A stretch of 64,000 nt of DNA from Streptomyces sp. R41 (GTDB lineage: Bacteria > Actinomycetota > Actinomycetes > Streptomycetales > Streptomycetaceae): positions 3,782,001 through 3,846,000 of the forward strand of contig NZ_CP163443.1 of the NCBI RefSeq assembly GCF_041053055.1. The letters are read 5' to 3'. Shown piece after piece: positions 33,528 through 41,985 of this stretch. The translations under genes and the position numbers were made by a program. Position 1 is the stretch's first letter; each line of letters begins with the position of its first letter. A model generated the notes under the pieces. It was not told the DNA's origin. It saw only the letters and a program-made list of their open reading frames with translations, and did no database searches.

Positions 33528-36122
33528 GTGCCCGGTGAGAATCTGTCCCGCGACGAGGCCCGGGAACGGGCCGCCCTGCTGTCCGTCGACGGGTACGACG
33601 TGTCCCTCGACCTGCGCTCCGCCGTCGGCGACTCCCCCGCGGGCGAGGGCGGCGCGGAGGGTCCGCGGACCTTCCGCTCCGTGACCACGATCCGCTTCCG
33701 CTGCGCCGAGCCGGGCGCCGCCACCTTCGCCGACCTGATCGCACCGAGCGTGACCGCCGTTTCACTGAACGGGAAGGACCTCGACCCGGGCGAGGTCTTC
33801 GACGGCTCCCGGATCCGCCTGGAGGACCTCGCCGCCGACAACGAACTCGTGGTCGACGCCCAGTGCGCCTACTCCCGCACCGGCGAGGGCATGCACCGCT
33901 TCGTCGACCCCGAGGACGGCGAGGTGTACCTGTACACGCAGTACGAGCCCGCCGACTCCCGGCGCGTCTTCGCGAACTTCGAGCAGCCGGACCTCAAGGC
34001 CCCCTTCCGCTTCGAGGTACGCGCCCCGCAGGGATGGACCGTCTGGAGCAACGGCGTCGGTGAACTCAACGACGGGGTCTGGCAGTTCGCCGAGACCAAG
34101 CCGATCTCGACGTACATCACGGCGGTCGCGGCGGGCCCGTACCACTATGTGACCGACTCCTACTCCCGCACCTTCGACGACGGTACGACGCTGGAGATCC
34201 CCCTCGGCGCGATGTGCCGCAAGGGCCTGGCACCCCACTTCGACTCCGACGACGTGTTCCTGGTGACCAAGCAGGGACTGGACTTCTTCCACGACCACTT
34301 CGACTACCCGTACCCGTTCGGCAAGTACGACCAGGCGTTCGTGCCCGAGTACAACCTCGGCGCGATGGAGAACCCGGGACTCGTCACCTTCCGCGAGGAG
34401 TTCATCTTCCGCGGCAAGGTGACCCAGGCGTCGTACGAGGGCCGGGCGAACGTCATCCTGCACGAGATGGCGCACATGTGGTTCGGCGACCTCGTCACCA
34501 TGGAGTGGTGGGACGACCTGTGGCTCAAGGAGTCCTTCGCCGACTTCATGGGCGCGTTCTCGCTGGTCGGCGCGACCCGCTTCAAGGACGGCTGGATCAC
34601 CTTCGCCAACCGCCGCAAGGCGTGGGCGTACCGCGCCGACCAACTGCCGTCCACCCACCCGATCACGGCCGACATCCGCGACCTCCAGGACGCCAAGCTC
34701 AACTTCGACGGCATCACGTACGCCAAGGGCGCGAGCGTGCTGAAGCAGCTCGTCGCGTACGTCGGGCAGGACGCCTTCCTGGAGGGCGCGCGGCGCTACT
34801 TCAAGCGGAACGCCTACGGGAACACGCGCCTCGGCGATCTGCTGTCGGTGCTGGAGGAGACGAGCGGGCGGGACATGGCCGCCTGGGCGCGGTCCTGGCT
34901 GCAGACCGCCGGCGTCAACTCCCTCACCCCGCAGGTGATTCTGAGCTCCGAGGGGCGCGTCGACGAACTGGCGATCCTCCAGGAGGCCGCCGAGTCCCAC
35001 CCCGAACTGCGCCCGCACCGGGTGGCCGTGGGCCTGTACCGCCGCACGCCCGAGGGCGCCGTGGAGCGGTACGCGCGCGCCGAGATCGACGTCGACGGCC
35101 CGCGTACGGTCGTCCACGAGCTGGCCGGCGCCGACGCCCCCGAGCTCGTCCTCGTCAACGACGACGATCTGACGTACTGCAAGATCCGTTTCGACGAGGG
35201 CTCGTTGGCGACCCTGCGGGAGCGGCTCGGCGAGATCACCGACCCGTTGGCGCGCGCGCTGTGCTGGTCGGCGCTGTGGAACCTCACGCGCGACGCGCTC
35301 ATGCCCGCTCGCGACTTCATCGACCTGGTGCTGCGCTTCGCGGGCCGTGAGTCCGACATCGGTGTGCTCCAGATGCTGCACGCCTGGGCCAACTCGGCGC
35401 TCACGTACTACGCGGCGCCCGGCTGGCGCGCGGAGGGCGGGCGCCTGCTCGCCGAGGGCGCGCTGCGGGAGCTGCGGCTCGCCGAGCCGGGCAGCCAGCA
35501 CCAGCTGACGTGGGCGCGTTTCTTCGCGACGGTGGCGTCCGAGGAAGCCGATCTCCAGCTGCTGCGGGGCCTGTTGGAGGGCACCGCGAAGATCGACGGC
35601 CTTGAGGTCGACCAGGAGCTGCGCTGGGCGTTCCTGGAACCGCTCGCCGCGTACGGAGTCGCCGACGAGGCCGCGCTCTCGGCCGAACTCGCCCGCGACG
35701 ACACGGCGTCCGGCAAGCGCCACCAGGTCCGCTGCCTCGCCGCCCGCCCCTCGGCAGCGGTCAAGGCGCAGGCCTGGGCGGCCGTGGTCGAGTCCGACGC
35801 GCTGTCCAACGCGCTCGTCGAGGCGACCATCGCCGGGTTCACGCAGCCGTCCCAGCGGGAGCTGCTCGCGCCGTACGCCACGAACTACTTCGACGCGATC
35901 GAGCGGGTCTGGGCGGAGCGGTCCATCCAGATCGGCATGGACGTGGTGAAGGGGCTGTTCCCGTCCCTCCAGGACTCGCGGGAGACGCTGGACGCGACGG
36001 ACGCGTGGCTGGCGGCGCACGAGGGGGCGGCGCCCGCGCTGCGGCGGCTGGTGCTGGAGGCGCGGGACGATCTGGCGCGCGCGCTGCGGGGACAGGCGTG
36101 CGATGTGGCGGCGGAGGGCTAG
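33528..36122 (+). CDS. pepN: Aminopeptidase N (M1 family), first copy
   Basis: 864 residues, zinc aminopeptidase. The substrate-recognition motif GAMEN is at about residue 280. The zinc site is His312-Glu-Met-Ala-His316 and the downstream Glu in LWLKESFADF. The C-terminal ERAP1-like helical domain is complete. GTG 33528 is chosen because GAGGGAG precedes it at 9-10 bp and it aligns with the start of the paralogue at 53075. Releases N-terminal residues from peptides in the cytoplasm. Stands divergent from the Rv2466c-like gene, as in mycobacteria (Rv2467). Confidence 0.93.
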   Translation: MPGENLSRDEARERAALLSVDGYDVSLDLRSAVGDSPAGEGGAEGPRTFRSVTTIRFRCAEPGAATFADLIAPSVTAVSLNGKDLDPGEVFDGSRIRLEDLAADNELVVDAQCAYSRTGEGMHRFVDPEDGEVYLYTQYEPADSRRVFANFEQPDLKAPFRFEVRAPQGWTVWSNGVGELNDGVWQFAETKPISTYITAVAAGPYHYVTDSYSRTFDDGTTLEIPLGAMCRKGLAPHFDSDDVFLVTKQGLDFFHDHFDYPYPFGKYDQAFVPEYNLGAMENPGLVTFREEFIFRGKVTQASYEGRANVILHEMAHMWFGDLVTMEWWDDLWLKESFADFMGAFSLVGATRFKDGWITFANRRKAWAYRADQLPSTHPITADIRDLQDAKLNFDGITYAKGASVLKQLVAYVGQDAFLEGARRYFKRNAYGNTRLGDLLSVLEETSGRDMAAWARSWLQTAGVNSLTPQVILSSEGRVDELAILQEAAESHPELRPHRVAVGLYRRTPEGAVERYARAEIDVDGPRTVVHELAGADAPELVLVNDDDLTYCKIRFDEGSLATLRERLGEITDPLARALCWSALWNLTRDALMPARDFIDLVLRFAGRESDIGVLQMLHAWANSALTYYAAPGWRAEGGRLLAEGALRELRLAEPGSQHQLTWARFFATVASEEADLQLLRGLLEGTAKIDGLEVDQELRWAFLEPLAAYGVADEAALSAELARDDTASGKRHQVRCLAARPSAAVKAQAWAAVVESDALSNALVEATIAGFTQPSQRELLAPYATNYFDAIERVWAERSIQIGMDVVKGLFPSLQDSRETLDATDAWLAAHEGAAPALRRLVLEARDDLARALRGQACDVAAEG

Positions 36123-36497
36123 CGCTGCTCACTGCTTGGCGACCGAGGGCACCGGTTCCGACCGGTGCCCTCGGTCTGACGCGGCGCGAACGCGGGTGCT
36201 GACGCGGGGCGTTGGCGGCGGGTGCGGACGCGGTGCAGCCGCGGCGCCGACGCGGGGCGCCGGCGGCGAGTGCGGACGCGGCGCCGACGCGGGGGCGCCG
36301 ACGCTCTGGTGACGTAATCCGATGCACGCGGTGGTTACGAAATACAGGTATTCAGAGCCGTAACCCCTATTACTCCCCGTCCGGACCAGGGCCTTTCGGC
36401 ACTCGAACGTCCGTACTTTAGGACGGGCTTGTCCGGGTTTGTCGACGGGCGTGTAACAGCGGTTAGAGGGCCGGCCCGGAGCGGGAAACCCCGGGTC
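36123..36497. other. Intergenic region between pepN and the AbiEi-like gene
   Basis: 375 bp. It contains the hairpin at 36142-36175, a run of GACGCGGGGC-like imperfect repeats (36190-36300), and then an AT-richer segment with a short palindrome AATACAGGTATT (36341-36352) that probably holds the promoter of the next gene. No gene is supported. Confidence 0.6.
36142..36175 (+). terminator. Terminator hairpin after pepN
   Basis: 15-bp perfect stem ACCGAGGGCACCGGT / ACCGGTGCCCTCGGT with a TCCG loop; no T-run follows. Confidence 0.7.
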
Positions 36498-37550
36498 ATG
36501 AACCACAACACCCCGCTCTCCCCCCGCCCCCTCCGCCACCTGTCCGACGTACAGCGGCGCGTCCTGACCACCGCCCAGCTGCGCGCCCACGGCGTGACCA
36601 CCGCCGACACGAACGAGCGGTGCCGACCCGGCGGCCCCTGGCAGCAGATCCTCCCGGGCGTCTTCCTCCTGCACCCCGGCCCGCCCACCTCCGAGGAACG
36701 CCTGCACGCGGTCCTGCTGTACGCCGCCCGCTCGCCCGTGCCCGGCCCGGCGACCGCCATTCCGGCCCAGCCGGGCGCCGAGGAACCGCACGCCCCTCAG
36801 CCGTACGCGGACGCCCTGATCACGGGCCTGGCGGCGCTGACGCTGCACGGCTTCTCCTCGGCCCCGCCCCTCCTCTCCCTCGACAAGATCGACGTCCTGG
36901 TCCCGCGTCTGCGCCGCCTCCGCTCCAACGGCTGCGCCCGCATCCTCCGTACGCCGTCCCTCCCGACCCCCGTACAGGTCACGGGCGTTCCGGTCGCCCC
37001 CGTGCCCCGCGCCCTCGCCGACGCGGTCGCGGACCTGGCCGACGCGGGGGCCGTACGCCGGCTGCTGACGGAGGCGGTGCGGGGCGGCCACTGCGAACCC
37101 GCGGCGGTGGTGCGCGAGCTGACTGCGGCCCGGCTCCTCGGCCGCCCGCACGTGGTGGACGCGGTGGATTCGCTGCTTGCCGAGGGGCGCGCCATCGCCG
37201 AGGACCGCCTGTACCGCATGGTCCGCGAACACGGCCTGCCCGACCCGGTGTGGAACGTGGACCTGCGCCTGCCGGGCGGCCCCCACCTGGGCGGCCTGGA
37301 CGCGTACTGGCCCGAGCAGGCGGTCGCGGTGGAGCTGGACACCCGGGCTCCCCGCCAGGACGAGGACGCCCTCTGGTCGGAGTACGCCCGCAAGCGCGAA
37401 CACCTGGAGCGCCTGGGCATCACCGTCGTCTACATCACCCCGAAGAAGCTCCGCGAGGCGATGGAGCAGCAGGCCACGGTGGTACGCACCGCGCTGATGG
37501 CCTCGAACGACCGCGATCCGGCGGCGTACGTCGTGGTGCTGCCCCGGTAG
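36498..37550 (+). CDS. AbiEi-like antitoxin-domain protein with DUF559/Vsr-like C-terminus
   Basis: 350 residues. The N-terminal LSDVQRRVLTTAQLRAHGVT and LPGVFLLHPGPPT match the HTH/AbiEi antitoxin-type domain common in actinobacteria. The C-terminal GGLDAYWPEQAVAVELDTRA and REHLERLGITVVYIT resemble the DUF559/very-short-patch-repair nuclease fold (acidic residues in GLD and ELD). No AbiEii-type toxin gene is adjacent, so a toxin-antitoxin role is not supported. ATG 36498 lacks a strong Shine-Dalgarno. Function unknown; DNA binding or regulation is the safest guess. Confidence 0.8.
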   Translation: MNHNTPLSPRPLRHLSDVQRRVLTTAQLRAHGVTTADTNERCRPGGPWQQILPGVFLLHPGPPTSEERLHAVLLYAARSPVPGPATAIPAQPGAEEPHAPQPYADALITGLAALTLHGFSSAPPLLSLDKIDVLVPRLRRLRSNGCARILRTPSLPTPVQVTGVPVAPVPRALADAVADLADAGAVRRLLTEAVRGGHCEPAAVVRELTAARLLGRPHVVDAVDSLLAEGRAIAEDRLYRMVREHGLPDPVWNVDLRLPGGPHLGGLDAYWPEQAVAVELDTRAPRQDEDALWSEYARKREHLERLGITVVYITPKKLREAMEQQATVVRTALMASNDRDPAAYVVVLPR

Positions 37551-37579
37551 TGACGGACCGGGGCGTATCAGGAGGGGAG

Positions 37580-37616
37580 AGGAGGGGCTCGCGAGATCGT
37601 CTCGCGGGCCCCTCCT
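37580..37616. terminator. Bidirectional terminator between convergent genes
   Basis: 17-bp stem AGGAGGGGCTCGCGAGA / TCTCGCGGGCCCCTCCT (one A/G mismatch in the arms) with a 3-nt loop, placed between the AbiEi-like gene and the lipoprotein gene. Confidence 0.75.
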
Positions 37617-37630
37617 CACATGCGGGCGGG

Positions 37631-38584
37631 CTACAGGGCCTTGTCGCTGTTGCTGACGGTGGCGAGCTTCACCGCGCGCACGGGCGCCAGCTCGTCGGAG
37701 TGCGCGGCGATCAGGTTCTTCTGGATGCCGACCTCGGCACCGTGCCAGACGGTGAGCAGGCTGGTCCTCTCCTTGCACTGGGCATCGGCGGTGGCCGTCG
37801 CGATCTCGTCCTTCGAGGGTTTGTCACCCGTCCACCGGGGGTCGTTGTTCGCGTCGATCGGCGACGCGTACGAGAACCCCTTGTCCTTCATGCACGCCGA
37901 CCACGAGGCGAAGGCGGCCCGGATCTTCGGGTCGGTGAGGGACTTCTCGTACGACTGGCCGTCCAGCTCTTCCACGAGGGTGTCGTTGAGATAGGTGTCG
38001 GCCGAACCGCTGGTCACCTTGTCGAGGGCCTGCCCGTAGCAGCCGTCCTTCGGGATCGTCTCCCCCGCCGCGGTCTTCGTCACCCGCTTCGGGGCCTTGG
38101 CGGTGCGCTCGGCGGAGTGGCCGTCGAGCGCGGCCTCCTCAGCGGCGCTGAACTCCGGCTCCTGGCCACCGACTTCGCCGCTGCGGGCGGCGAGGGAGGA
38201 GGCGTGGGTGAAGGCGGGCCGGTAGCCGTACTTGGCGGCCTCGGTCGCGTTGTAGGTGCCGTAGCGGAGGTCCTCGTGCTCTTCGAGGCCGTCCGCGACG
38301 GGCGCGGGCTTGAAGGTGAAGTCATCGAACCCGAGGTCGACCATGCAGGGCTTCACGAGCGCCCAGGTGGCCTGCTGGCTCTTCTCGTACTCCTCGGGAG
38401 AGAGCTGGTAGGCGTCCAGAGGCAGGGTCATGTCGGCGACGGCGCGCACAGGGGCGGCCTGCACGTTCGTGCCGGCCTTGGTGCCGGCGTTGTCGTGGGA
38501 GGCGGTGCTCTGTCCCGCGCAGGCGGAGAGGGCGAGCGCGGCCACGGCGGCCGCGGCGGCTGTGGATACGGTTCTTGCACGCAT
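37631..38584 (-). CDS. Secreted lipoprotein of unknown function
   Basis: 317 residues. Signal AAAAAVAALALSACAG is a lipobox with Cys22. The mature protein is hydrophilic with four further Cys (in KPCMVDLGF, PKDGCYGQAL, WSACMKDKGF and DAQCKERTS), which may form two disulfides. I recognise no named domain; similar proteins are common in Streptomyces. Downstream of, and same strand as, the I36 inhibitor gene, with 50 bp between them. Confidence 0.8.
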   Translation of the reverse strand: MRARTVSTAAAAAVAALALSACAGQSTASHDNAGTKAGTNVQAAPVRAVADMTLPLDAYQLSPEEYEKSQQATWALVKPCMVDLGFDDFTFKPAPVADGLEEHEDLRYGTYNATEAAKYGYRPAFTHASSLAARSGEVGGQEPEFSAAEEAALDGHSAERTAKAPKRVTKTAAGETIPKDGCYGQALDKVTSGSADTYLNDTLVEELDGQSYEKSLTDPKIRAAFASWSACMKDKGFSYASPIDANNDPRWTGDKPSKDEIATATADAQCKERTSLLTVWHGAEVGIQKNLIAAHSDELAPVRAVKLATVSNSDKAL

Positions 38585-38634
38585 GGGTGGGGGGTTCCTT
38601 TCCCGCTCAGTGGCTTCAGTGACTTCAGCGGCGC

Positions 38635-39072
38635 TCAGTGGCTGGTGCCGTCCTCATGGCGGGGGTACCAGTTCGTGGACGAGTTCTTGTTCTTCAGCGC
38701 CGAGCTGAGGTTCTTGCGGCCCTGCGGCTTGAGCGAGTTGTACGGGCCCTTCCACCAGCGGTCGCGGTGCACGCAGAAGGCGGTGTTGCGGGTGCGGCTG
38801 TCCCACGAGGCGGCATGGTCCTCCAGCTGCGTGCCCGCGCCCGGCCCGGAGCCGGGCTTGAAGACCTGGCTGTCCAGGTTGTAGCCGCCGTTCCCGATGG
38901 TGGCCAGGGCGCCCTGCTGGTTGCTGTTGTAGTAGAAGCAGGCCATGCGGTCGTAGCAGCGGTGCGTCGGGGCGGCCGGCGTGACATCGGCGGAGGCCGG
39001 GGAGGCCGCGGCCACCGGGATGGCGAGCAGCACGGCGGCGAGGGACGGAATGAGCAGGCGTGGCTTTCTCAC
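38635..39072 (-). CDS. Secreted peptidase-inhibitor I36-type protein
   Basis: 145 residues. The N-terminal signal peptide ends near ASPASADVTPA. The mature part has the beta-gamma crystallin-like pattern of inhibitor family I36/SMI: CYDRMACFYYNSNQQGALAT, then NTAFCVHRDRWWKGPYNSL. Three Cys are visible. Family members include the Streptomyces metalloproteinase inhibitor; the target protease here is unknown. Could instead be a structural crystallin-like secreted protein. Confidence 0.8.
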   Translation of the reverse strand: MRKPRLLIPSLAAVLLAIPVAAASPASADVTPAAPTHRCYDRMACFYYNSNQQGALATIGNGGYNLDSQVFKPGSGPGAGTQLEDHAASWDSRTRNTAFCVHRDRWWKGPYNSLKPQGRKNLSSALKNKNSSTNWYPRHEDGTSH

Positions 39073-39488
39073 GAGTTCCTCTCAACGGAATTCGGGCATG
39101 CGGGAGAGGCGCGAGAACGCCCCCGTAAAAGCGCTCACTCGGACACGGCCTGGTCAGGGCCTTCGAGCGCCCGGTCACTCTAGACACAGCTGGAACAGGC
39201 GAAACAAGGAAAATTGATGGCGCGCATGGCCCATGGCGGGAAAGCGCCCCCGGAAGCGGAATGGCCCGTACGCGGACTCCGGGCATGGCCATCAGAACCC
39301 AACCTGTATGAAACCTGTGAAGCGGAAGTGGAATTGACCCATCCCCCACCACCAAGATGGCCGACTTCTCCCTGGTCTCAGGGAGTGGGTCGACGCAACG
39401 CCAGGGGGCGTTGTCAGTGGCCGGATCTACCGTGGAGCGCACAGGATCGATCCAGGGCGAGAGCCAGACCAGAGACAGGAGATTCCCC
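39073..39488. other. Intergenic region, I36 gene to isochorismatase-like gene
   Basis: 416 bp. The left part is the promoter region of the I36 gene (minus strand). The right end carries the PafBC motif at 39411. A CCGGGCATGGCC-type imperfect dyad and several short frames are present but none supports a gene. Confidence 0.55.
39411..39433 (+). promoter_or_regulatory. PafBC-dependent (RecA-NDp type) promoter
   Basis: TTGTCAGTG at 39411-39419, exactly 8 nt, TACCGT (TAnnnT) at 39428-39433: a full match to the actinobacterial DNA-damage promoter layout TTGTCAGTG-N8-TAnnnT recognised through PafBC. It would start transcription about 50 nt before the ATG at 39489. Confidence 0.75.
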
Positions 39489-40058
39489 ATGACGACCCTG
39501 CCCGACCGGCCGAACACCGCGCTGCTCGTCATCGACGTCCAGAACGGGGTGGTGGACGGCTCCCACAACCGCGACAGCGTGATCGCGAACATCAACACCC
39601 TGGTCGACAAGGCCCGCGCGCAGGACGTGCCCGTGATCTGGGTCCAGCACTCCGACGACGGGGACCTGAAGCGCGACAGCCAGAACTGGCAGTACGTCCC
39701 GGAGCTGGTCCGCGCCGACTCGGAACCCCTGGTCCACAAGCTCTACGGCGACTCCTTCGAGGACACCGAACTGGAGACGCTGCTCGCCGACCGCGGCGTG
39801 GGCCGCCTCGTCGTCACCGGCGCCCAGACCGACGCGTGCATCCGCTCCACCCTCCACGGCGCCTTCACCCGCGGCTACGACGTGACACTCGTCGGCGACG
39901 CCCACACCACGGAGGACCTCACCGCGTACGGCGCACCGTCCCCCGAGCAGGTGGTGGCGCACACCAACCTCTACTGGCAGTGGCAGAGCGCTCCCGGTCG
40001 CCGCGGGGGCACGGCGGACACGGGGGACGTCACCTTCACGGCGAACGACGCGGGCTGA
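39489..40058 (+). CDS. Isochorismatase-like cysteine hydrolase
   Basis: 189 residues. The catalytic Asp is in LLVIDVQNGVV, Lys in LVHKLYGDSF, Cys in TGAQTDACIRSTL, with the cis-peptide preceding it as in the family. These hydrolases split amides or vinyl ethers (nicotinamidase, isochorismatase, N-carbamoyl hydrolases); substrate unknown. ATG 39489 has AGGAG 8 bp upstream; the in-frame codons before it lack initiation signals. The PafBC motif predicts induction by DNA damage. Confidence 0.9.
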   Translation: MTTLPDRPNTALLVIDVQNGVVDGSHNRDSVIANINTLVDKARAQDVPVIWVQHSDDGDLKRDSQNWQYVPELVRADSEPLVHKLYGDSFEDTELETLLADRGVGRLVVTGAQTDACIRSTLHGAFTRGYDVTLVGDAHTTEDLTAYGAPSPEQVVAHTNLYWQWQSAPGRRGGTADTGDVTFTANDAG

Positions 40059-40240
40059 GCCCCAACGTCCCATCCCGTCCTGCCCTGGCCTGCGCTGCCC
40101 TGTTCTGGACGAGAGCCCGGCCCGCGTGCCACCTCGCGGTCCGGGTTCCGCGCCACAGCGCCTCGCCGCGCGGGGAGGCGTCACCCTCCGTGGGCCCTGC
40201 CTGCGCTCAGGCCTGCGGGAGTGTCGCGGCAAGGCAGTTC

Positions 40241-40246
40241 TACGAT
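40241..40246 (+). promoter_or_regulatory. -10 element (TACGAT) of a leaderless promoter for the HIT gene
   Basis: TACGAT ends 7 nt before ATG 40254 and no Shine-Dalgarno is present, the same geometry as the two leader ORFs. Confidence 0.5.
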
Positions 40247-40253
40247 CTCGGTC

Positions 40254-40721
40254 ATGACGACTCCCGACTGCTATGCGTGCGGCCAGGAAGCACAGTTCGA
40301 CGAACTTCCACCACGCGAGTGCGTCGTATTCGACCGGCACTGGCGGGTGGCCCATGACTTCAACACCGCGCTGCCCGGCTGGCTGGTGCTGCTGCCTCGG
40401 CGCCACGTCACGGCCGTCCATGACCTCACCGATGCCGAGGCGGCTGCCCTGGGGGCATGGCAAGTCGAGCTCTCCCGCGCTCTGCGCGACGTGACCGGTT
40501 GCGTCAAGACCTATGTCGTCCAGTTCGCCGAAGCCCAGGGCTTCGCTCACGTGCACTTCCACATCGTGCCGCGCATGGCGGACCTGCCTCCGGAGCAACG
40601 TGGGCCGGGCGTCTTCGGACTGCTTCGGCGCCCGGAGCACGAGCGAGTAACAGCCGACCAGGCAGACCACATGGCCCACTCTCTCCGAGCCCAACTTCAC
40701 GGGCGCCCGAACGCCCTGTAA
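40254..40721 (+). CDS. HIT-family nucleotide hydrolase/transferase
   Basis: 155 residues. The triad motif is HVHFHIVPR (HxHxHxx). LLPRRHVTAVHDLTDAEA precedes it. The N-terminal DCYACGQE contributes a CxxC pair that may bind zinc. Cytoplasmic; likely acts on a nucleoside phosphoramidate or dinucleotide, substrate unknown. No Shine-Dalgarno; the transcript is probably leaderless. Convergent with the next gene, 32 bp away. Confidence 0.9.
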   Translation: MTTPDCYACGQEAQFDELPPRECVVFDRHWRVAHDFNTALPGWLVLLPRRHVTAVHDLTDAEAAALGAWQVELSRALRDVTGCVKTYVVQFAEAQGFAHVHFHIVPRMADLPPEQRGPGVFGLLRRPEHERVTADQADHMAHSLRAQLHGRPNAL

Positions 40722-40753
40722 TCCAGGCTCGGTGCCGGTTCCACACGATCGGG

Positions 40754-41890
40754 CTACTTGCCGCAGAACTCCGCCTCGATCACCGCGTCGCTGTCCCCCG
40801 ACCAGTCCCCGTTGAAGTTGAAGGAGAGGGAGTGACGGCCGTCCGCGGTCGTCACGGCGGAGGACGTCGAGCCATGGATGCCGCCGTCGTGGCCCCAGAC
40901 GTGGACGCCGCAGGTCAGTTTGCGGTCGATGAGGCCGAGGCCGTAGCCCGCGTTCGGGATGTCGTCGACCTTGACCGTGGTCTTCATTTCTGTCAGCTGC
41001 TTCTGCGGGAGGAGCTTGCCTCGCAGCAAGGCCGTGTAGAAGCGGTTCAGGTCCGAGGAGTTGGAGATCATCTCGCCTGCCGAGGAGGCCAGGGACGGGT
41101 TGAGTTCCGTCACGTCGTACGTCGGGCCCGTCGTCGTCTCGGCCAGCTTCGAGTAGGCGCGGCTGCTGGGGTGCGGGACCGTGACCCTGGTGCCGGGGAC
41201 GGACGTCGCGCGCAGGCCGAGCGGTTCGATGATGCGGTGGCGGATCTCTGACGCGTACGAGTGGCCGGTGACCTTGCCGATCACCATGCCGGCGAGAACA
41301 TAGTTCGTGTTGGAGTAGTTCCAGGACGTGCCCGGCGCGAAGTCCGGTTTGTGGGTCATGGCGATCGCGACGAGCTGCTCGGGTGTCTTCGTGTCGTAGC
41401 GGTGCTGGAAGAAGCCGTCCTTCAGGAAGTACGTACGGCCGAACTCCTCGTCCGCCGTGTAGTTGAAGATGCCGCTCGTGTGGTTGAGGAGTTGGCGGAG
41501 CGTGATCGCGCGGCCGTCGTGGCCGTGGCCCCGCACCACACCCGGCAGCCACTTGCCCACCGTGTCGTCCAGCGACAGACGACCCTCCGCCTCCAGCTGG
41601 AGCAGCACCGTGGAGACGAAGGTCTTGGTGATGCTGCCGACGCGGTAGTCGTCCGCCGTCGAGCGCGGCGCCCCCGTCCGGAGGTCGCCCGCGCCCGACG
41701 TGGCGGACCACGTACCGTGCCTGTCCTTCGCCGTGGCCGTCACACCCGGCACGCCGTCCTTCACGGCCGCGTCCATCGCCTGCCGGGTCGAGGCATGGTC
41801 CCCTCCGGCGGGCACCGCCACCGCGGGTCCCCCCAGAACCACGGCCACCGCCACCGCGGTCGCCCCCACCAGTCCCGTACGCACTGACAT
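40754..41890 (-). CDS. Secreted serine hydrolase of the beta-lactamase/DD-peptidase fold
   Basis: 378 residues with an N-terminal signal (VAVAVVLGGPAVAVPAGG). The active site has the SxxK motif VGSITKTFV, YxN in NYSNTNYVLAG and HxG in VWGHDGGIHG. This is the class C beta-lactamase/S12 D-Ala-D-Ala carboxypeptidase or esterase family; a DD-carboxypeptidase role on peptidoglycan is likely but not certain. A C-terminal Cys pair could be a disulfide. Confidence 0.9.
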   Translation of the reverse strand: MSVRTGLVGATAVAVAVVLGGPAVAVPAGGDHASTRQAMDAAVKDGVPGVTATAKDRHGTWSATSGAGDLRTGAPRSTADDYRVGSITKTFVSTVLLQLEAEGRLSLDDTVGKWLPGVVRGHGHDGRAITLRQLLNHTSGIFNYTADEEFGRTYFLKDGFFQHRYDTKTPEQLVAIAMTHKPDFAPGTSWNYSNTNYVLAGMVIGKVTGHSYASEIRHRIIEPLGLRATSVPGTRVTVPHPSSRAYSKLAETTTGPTYDVTELNPSLASSAGEMISNSSDLNRFYTALLRGKLLPQKQLTEMKTTVKVDDIPNAGYGLGLIDRKLTCGVHVWGHDGGIHGSTSSAVTTADGRHSLSFNFNGDWSGDSDAVIEAEFCGK

Positions 41891-41985
41891 GTCGTTCCCC
41901 CTTCACCGACGAACTGCTTGGTCGGGTGGAGGGACTCGACGGGCCGGTGTGAAGGTTGCCTGCCCGTGGGCCAGTTGGGCGGGTT

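Noticed and set aside
33762..36020. 752-codon open frame antisense to the first pepN
   Set aside because: High-GC shadow of a strongly biased gene; no family motifs, and Arg/Gly/Val-rich composition typical of antisense frames.
36190..36300. GACGCGGGGC-like repeats as a regulatory array or small gene
   Set aside because: Imperfect, irregular spacing, and no open frame with initiation signals; probably compositional.
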